From Roseiconus nitratireducens (GTDB lineage: Bacteria; Planctomycetota; Planctomycetia; Pirellulales; Pirellulaceae), in contig NZ_VWOX01000006.1 in assembly GCF_008629675.1 (NCBI RefSeq), positions 62,001-126,000 on the forward strand: a stretch of DNA of 64,000 nt, written 5' to 3'. Positions within the stretch are counted from its first letter, which is position 1. Every line of letters begins with the position of its first letter. A program made the translations under genes and the position numbers. The notes under the pieces are model-generated. The model was not told the origin of the DNA and did no database searches. It saw nothing but the letters and a program-made list of their open reading frames with translations. Shown here in pieces: positions 62,664 to 64,000 of the stretch.

Positions 62664-64000
62664 TCAGGACTTCTTGATTCTTTCCCTAACAGCAGTGGCT
62701 TTTCGGCGAGGTCTGTTGACGAAGGCGAAGCAGGAAAGCATCAAAAGCACTGCGGTTGTGCCTGGTTCCGGAATCGCGGTGACGGTCAAACGCAGTATGT
62801 CGCGATTTCCGCTGGTGAAGATGGATGAGCTAAAGAGTCGGCCGTTGTCGAGGGTGGGGAACTGGAACTCTGTTCCATTGTCCTGGATGGAATCGGCGAT
62901 CACGATGTCAAAGATCGAGCTGGCTAACGGATCGAAGTCGTCGAGTAAAAGGACGTCCAAGGTGCCATCGAGGACGACATCGCCGTTGACAACGACCCGG
63001 TCGTATTCTGTGCCCGGTTCGAGTCCGGCGAGCTCAAACTCCAGCATGGAAGAGGGTGAGAAGAAAAGGTCGGTATCATATTCGACCAACCCGGGGCTGT
63101 TGCCGGGGCTGAATCCGCCTTCGAAGAAGATGTCACCGCCACCAGTGGCGCCTCCGCTGCCGCTGAAGTCTCCCGCAAAGACCGCCACGCTGCTGGTAGT
63201 GTCGGTTGCACTGACACGCAGCGTGCCGTTTTGAACGATGTCGTCGTAGAAAGTTGCCTGAGCGCCTCCGGTGACGATGATGCGTCCTGTGTTGTTGATA
63301 TCGCCTTGGATGTCGGAAGTTCCGAAACTGGCCAACAGATCGCCTTCATTGGTCAATCCGCCATCGAATCGCATCACGGCATTTCGGGAAATGATTTGTC
63401 CGCTGCTAGTCACCGAAGAGTCAAACGTCATCTCCGACAAGAACGAGGTCGTTCCAATCGACTCGATCCGTCCCAGGTTGGTGACGACTCCGCCAATGAA
63501 GGAGAGGTTCTCGCCGGCCGCCGACGTGATTTCACCGGATGAGGAAACTTGGACGCCTCCAAACGAATCTCCTCTGATTCCAGAAATTGTTCCATCACCA
63601 GCGAGGCGTCCGTTGACCGCGATCTTTGCCGTAGTCACGTTGCCACCATCACTCAGCCGCATTTCGCCCAAGCCCGCTTTTCCAATGACTATTTCATTTC
63701 CAACGCTCAGTCGACTCACGCGCCCGTTGACCTCGACAAAGCCCGTTGAACCTGAGCGATCACCGATCTCCATTGCTTTCGATCGGAACGACGCACCATC
63801 TTCGATGGTCAGGCGACCGACGTTCAAAAATCCAACGCTCGCGGTTCCGCCCGATTGATAATTCGTTCCGATCCCAGAAAGAAACAAGTCACCCACACCG
63901 CCGATACCGACATCGACGCCAGAGGTGAACACCTGCGCCCCGTCTTCAAGCCCCAGAAAGCCGTCAGCATTTCTACCGACCTCGGTATCGTCTACCACTG
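62664..64000 (-). CDS. Autotransporter-like beta-solenoid protein with PEP-CTERM sorting signal, partial
   Basis: The visible C-terminal 445 residues form a beta-helix of short strands with Gly, Ser and Asn turns (VGRLTIEDGASF, LSVGNEIVIGKAG, LTNEGDLLASFGTSDIQG). They include FEGGFSPGNSPGLVEYDTDL, the passenger-associated repeat motif seen in large autotransporter-like proteins. The C-terminus is a complete PEP-CTERM sorting signal: IPEPGTTAV, a hydrophobic helix and the basic tail NRPRRKATAV. In such systems an exosortase recognises the signal and processes the protein on the way to the envelope. No exosortase is visible here. The N-terminus lies beyond base 64000. Confidence 0.88.
   Translation of the reverse strand, partial: VVDDTEVGRNADGFLGLEDGAQVFTSGVDVGIGGVGDLFLSGIGTNYQSGGTASVGFLNVGRLTIEDGASFRSKAMEIGDRSGSTGFVEVNGRVSRLSVGNEIVIGKAGLGEMRLSDGGNVTTAKIAVNGRLAGDGTISGIRGDSFGGVQVSSSGEITSAAGENLSFIGGVVTNLGRIESIGTTSFLSEMTFDSSVTSSGQIISRNAVMRFDGGLTNEGDLLASFGTSDIQGDINNTGRIIVTGGAQATFYDDIVQNGTLRVSATDTTSSVAVFAGDFSGSGGATGGGDIFFEGGFSPGNSPGLVEYDTDLFFSPSSMLEFELAGLEPGTEYDRVVVNGDVVLDGTLDVLLLDDFDPLASSIFDIVIADSIQDNGTEFQFPTLDNGRLFSSSIFTSGNRDILRLTVTAIPEPGTTAVLLMLSCFAFVNRPRRKATAVRERIKKS

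Overview
This 64 kb window is high-GC and reads as chromosome of a marine-type planctomycete (Pirellulaceae, Rhodopirellula/Stieleria-like). That placement is inferred from three things: a giant cell-surface gene whose N-terminus carries an LESRQLLAA motif, a planctomycete hallmark related to LEPR; its dockerin-type C-terminus; and a PEP-CTERM autotransporter-like protein. No rRNA or ribosomal-protein marker is present, so the assignment is not formal.

Layout. (1) 1-11464 is mostly housekeeping: a secreted TPR-redoxin protein, a GlgX/isoamylase-type glycogen debranching enzyme, a dihydroorotate-dehydrogenase-like flavoprotein, a cardiolipin synthase on the minus strand, an ADP-forming acyl-CoA synthetase fused to a GNAT acetyltransferase, and a small SpoIIAA-like protein. 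(2) 11862-47600 is one uninterrupted gene of about 11,900 codons. It encodes a mosaic surface protein: DUF4347, several RTX calcium-repeat blocks, at least eleven copies of an unnamed beta module, five LamG-type modules, B-type, L-type and H-type lectin-like domains, a fascin-like trefoil, Ig-like domains and a type I dockerin. (3) 47645-53331 holds tRNA-Gly(CCC), a PH-domain membrane protein, a VWA-domain protein, a sialidase-like beta-propeller protein and an FkbM methyltransferase. (4) 53665-59250 is an accessory island. It has a minus-strand operon headed by a GHKL (Hsp90/MutL-type) ATPase with two translationally coupled partners and a possible fourth gene, and a decayed UvrD-like helicase end lies directly upstream on the same strand. 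This is the best candidate for an undescribed defence-type system here. (5) 59251-64000 has a histone-deacetylase-family hydrolase, an unrecognised helical protein, a tandem gamma-glutamylcyclotransferase-like protein and a PEP-CTERM beta-solenoid protein cut by the window end.

How the genes relate. The housekeeping genes look like independent transcription units. The giant protein probably acts outside the cell as a calcium-stabilised, sugar-binding adhesin or matrix protein; no dedicated secretion genes lie beside it. The GHKL operon is tightly coupled by ATGA overlaps and is the only clear multi-gene functional unit. Domain calls are from reading protein motifs by eye; no database search was run.
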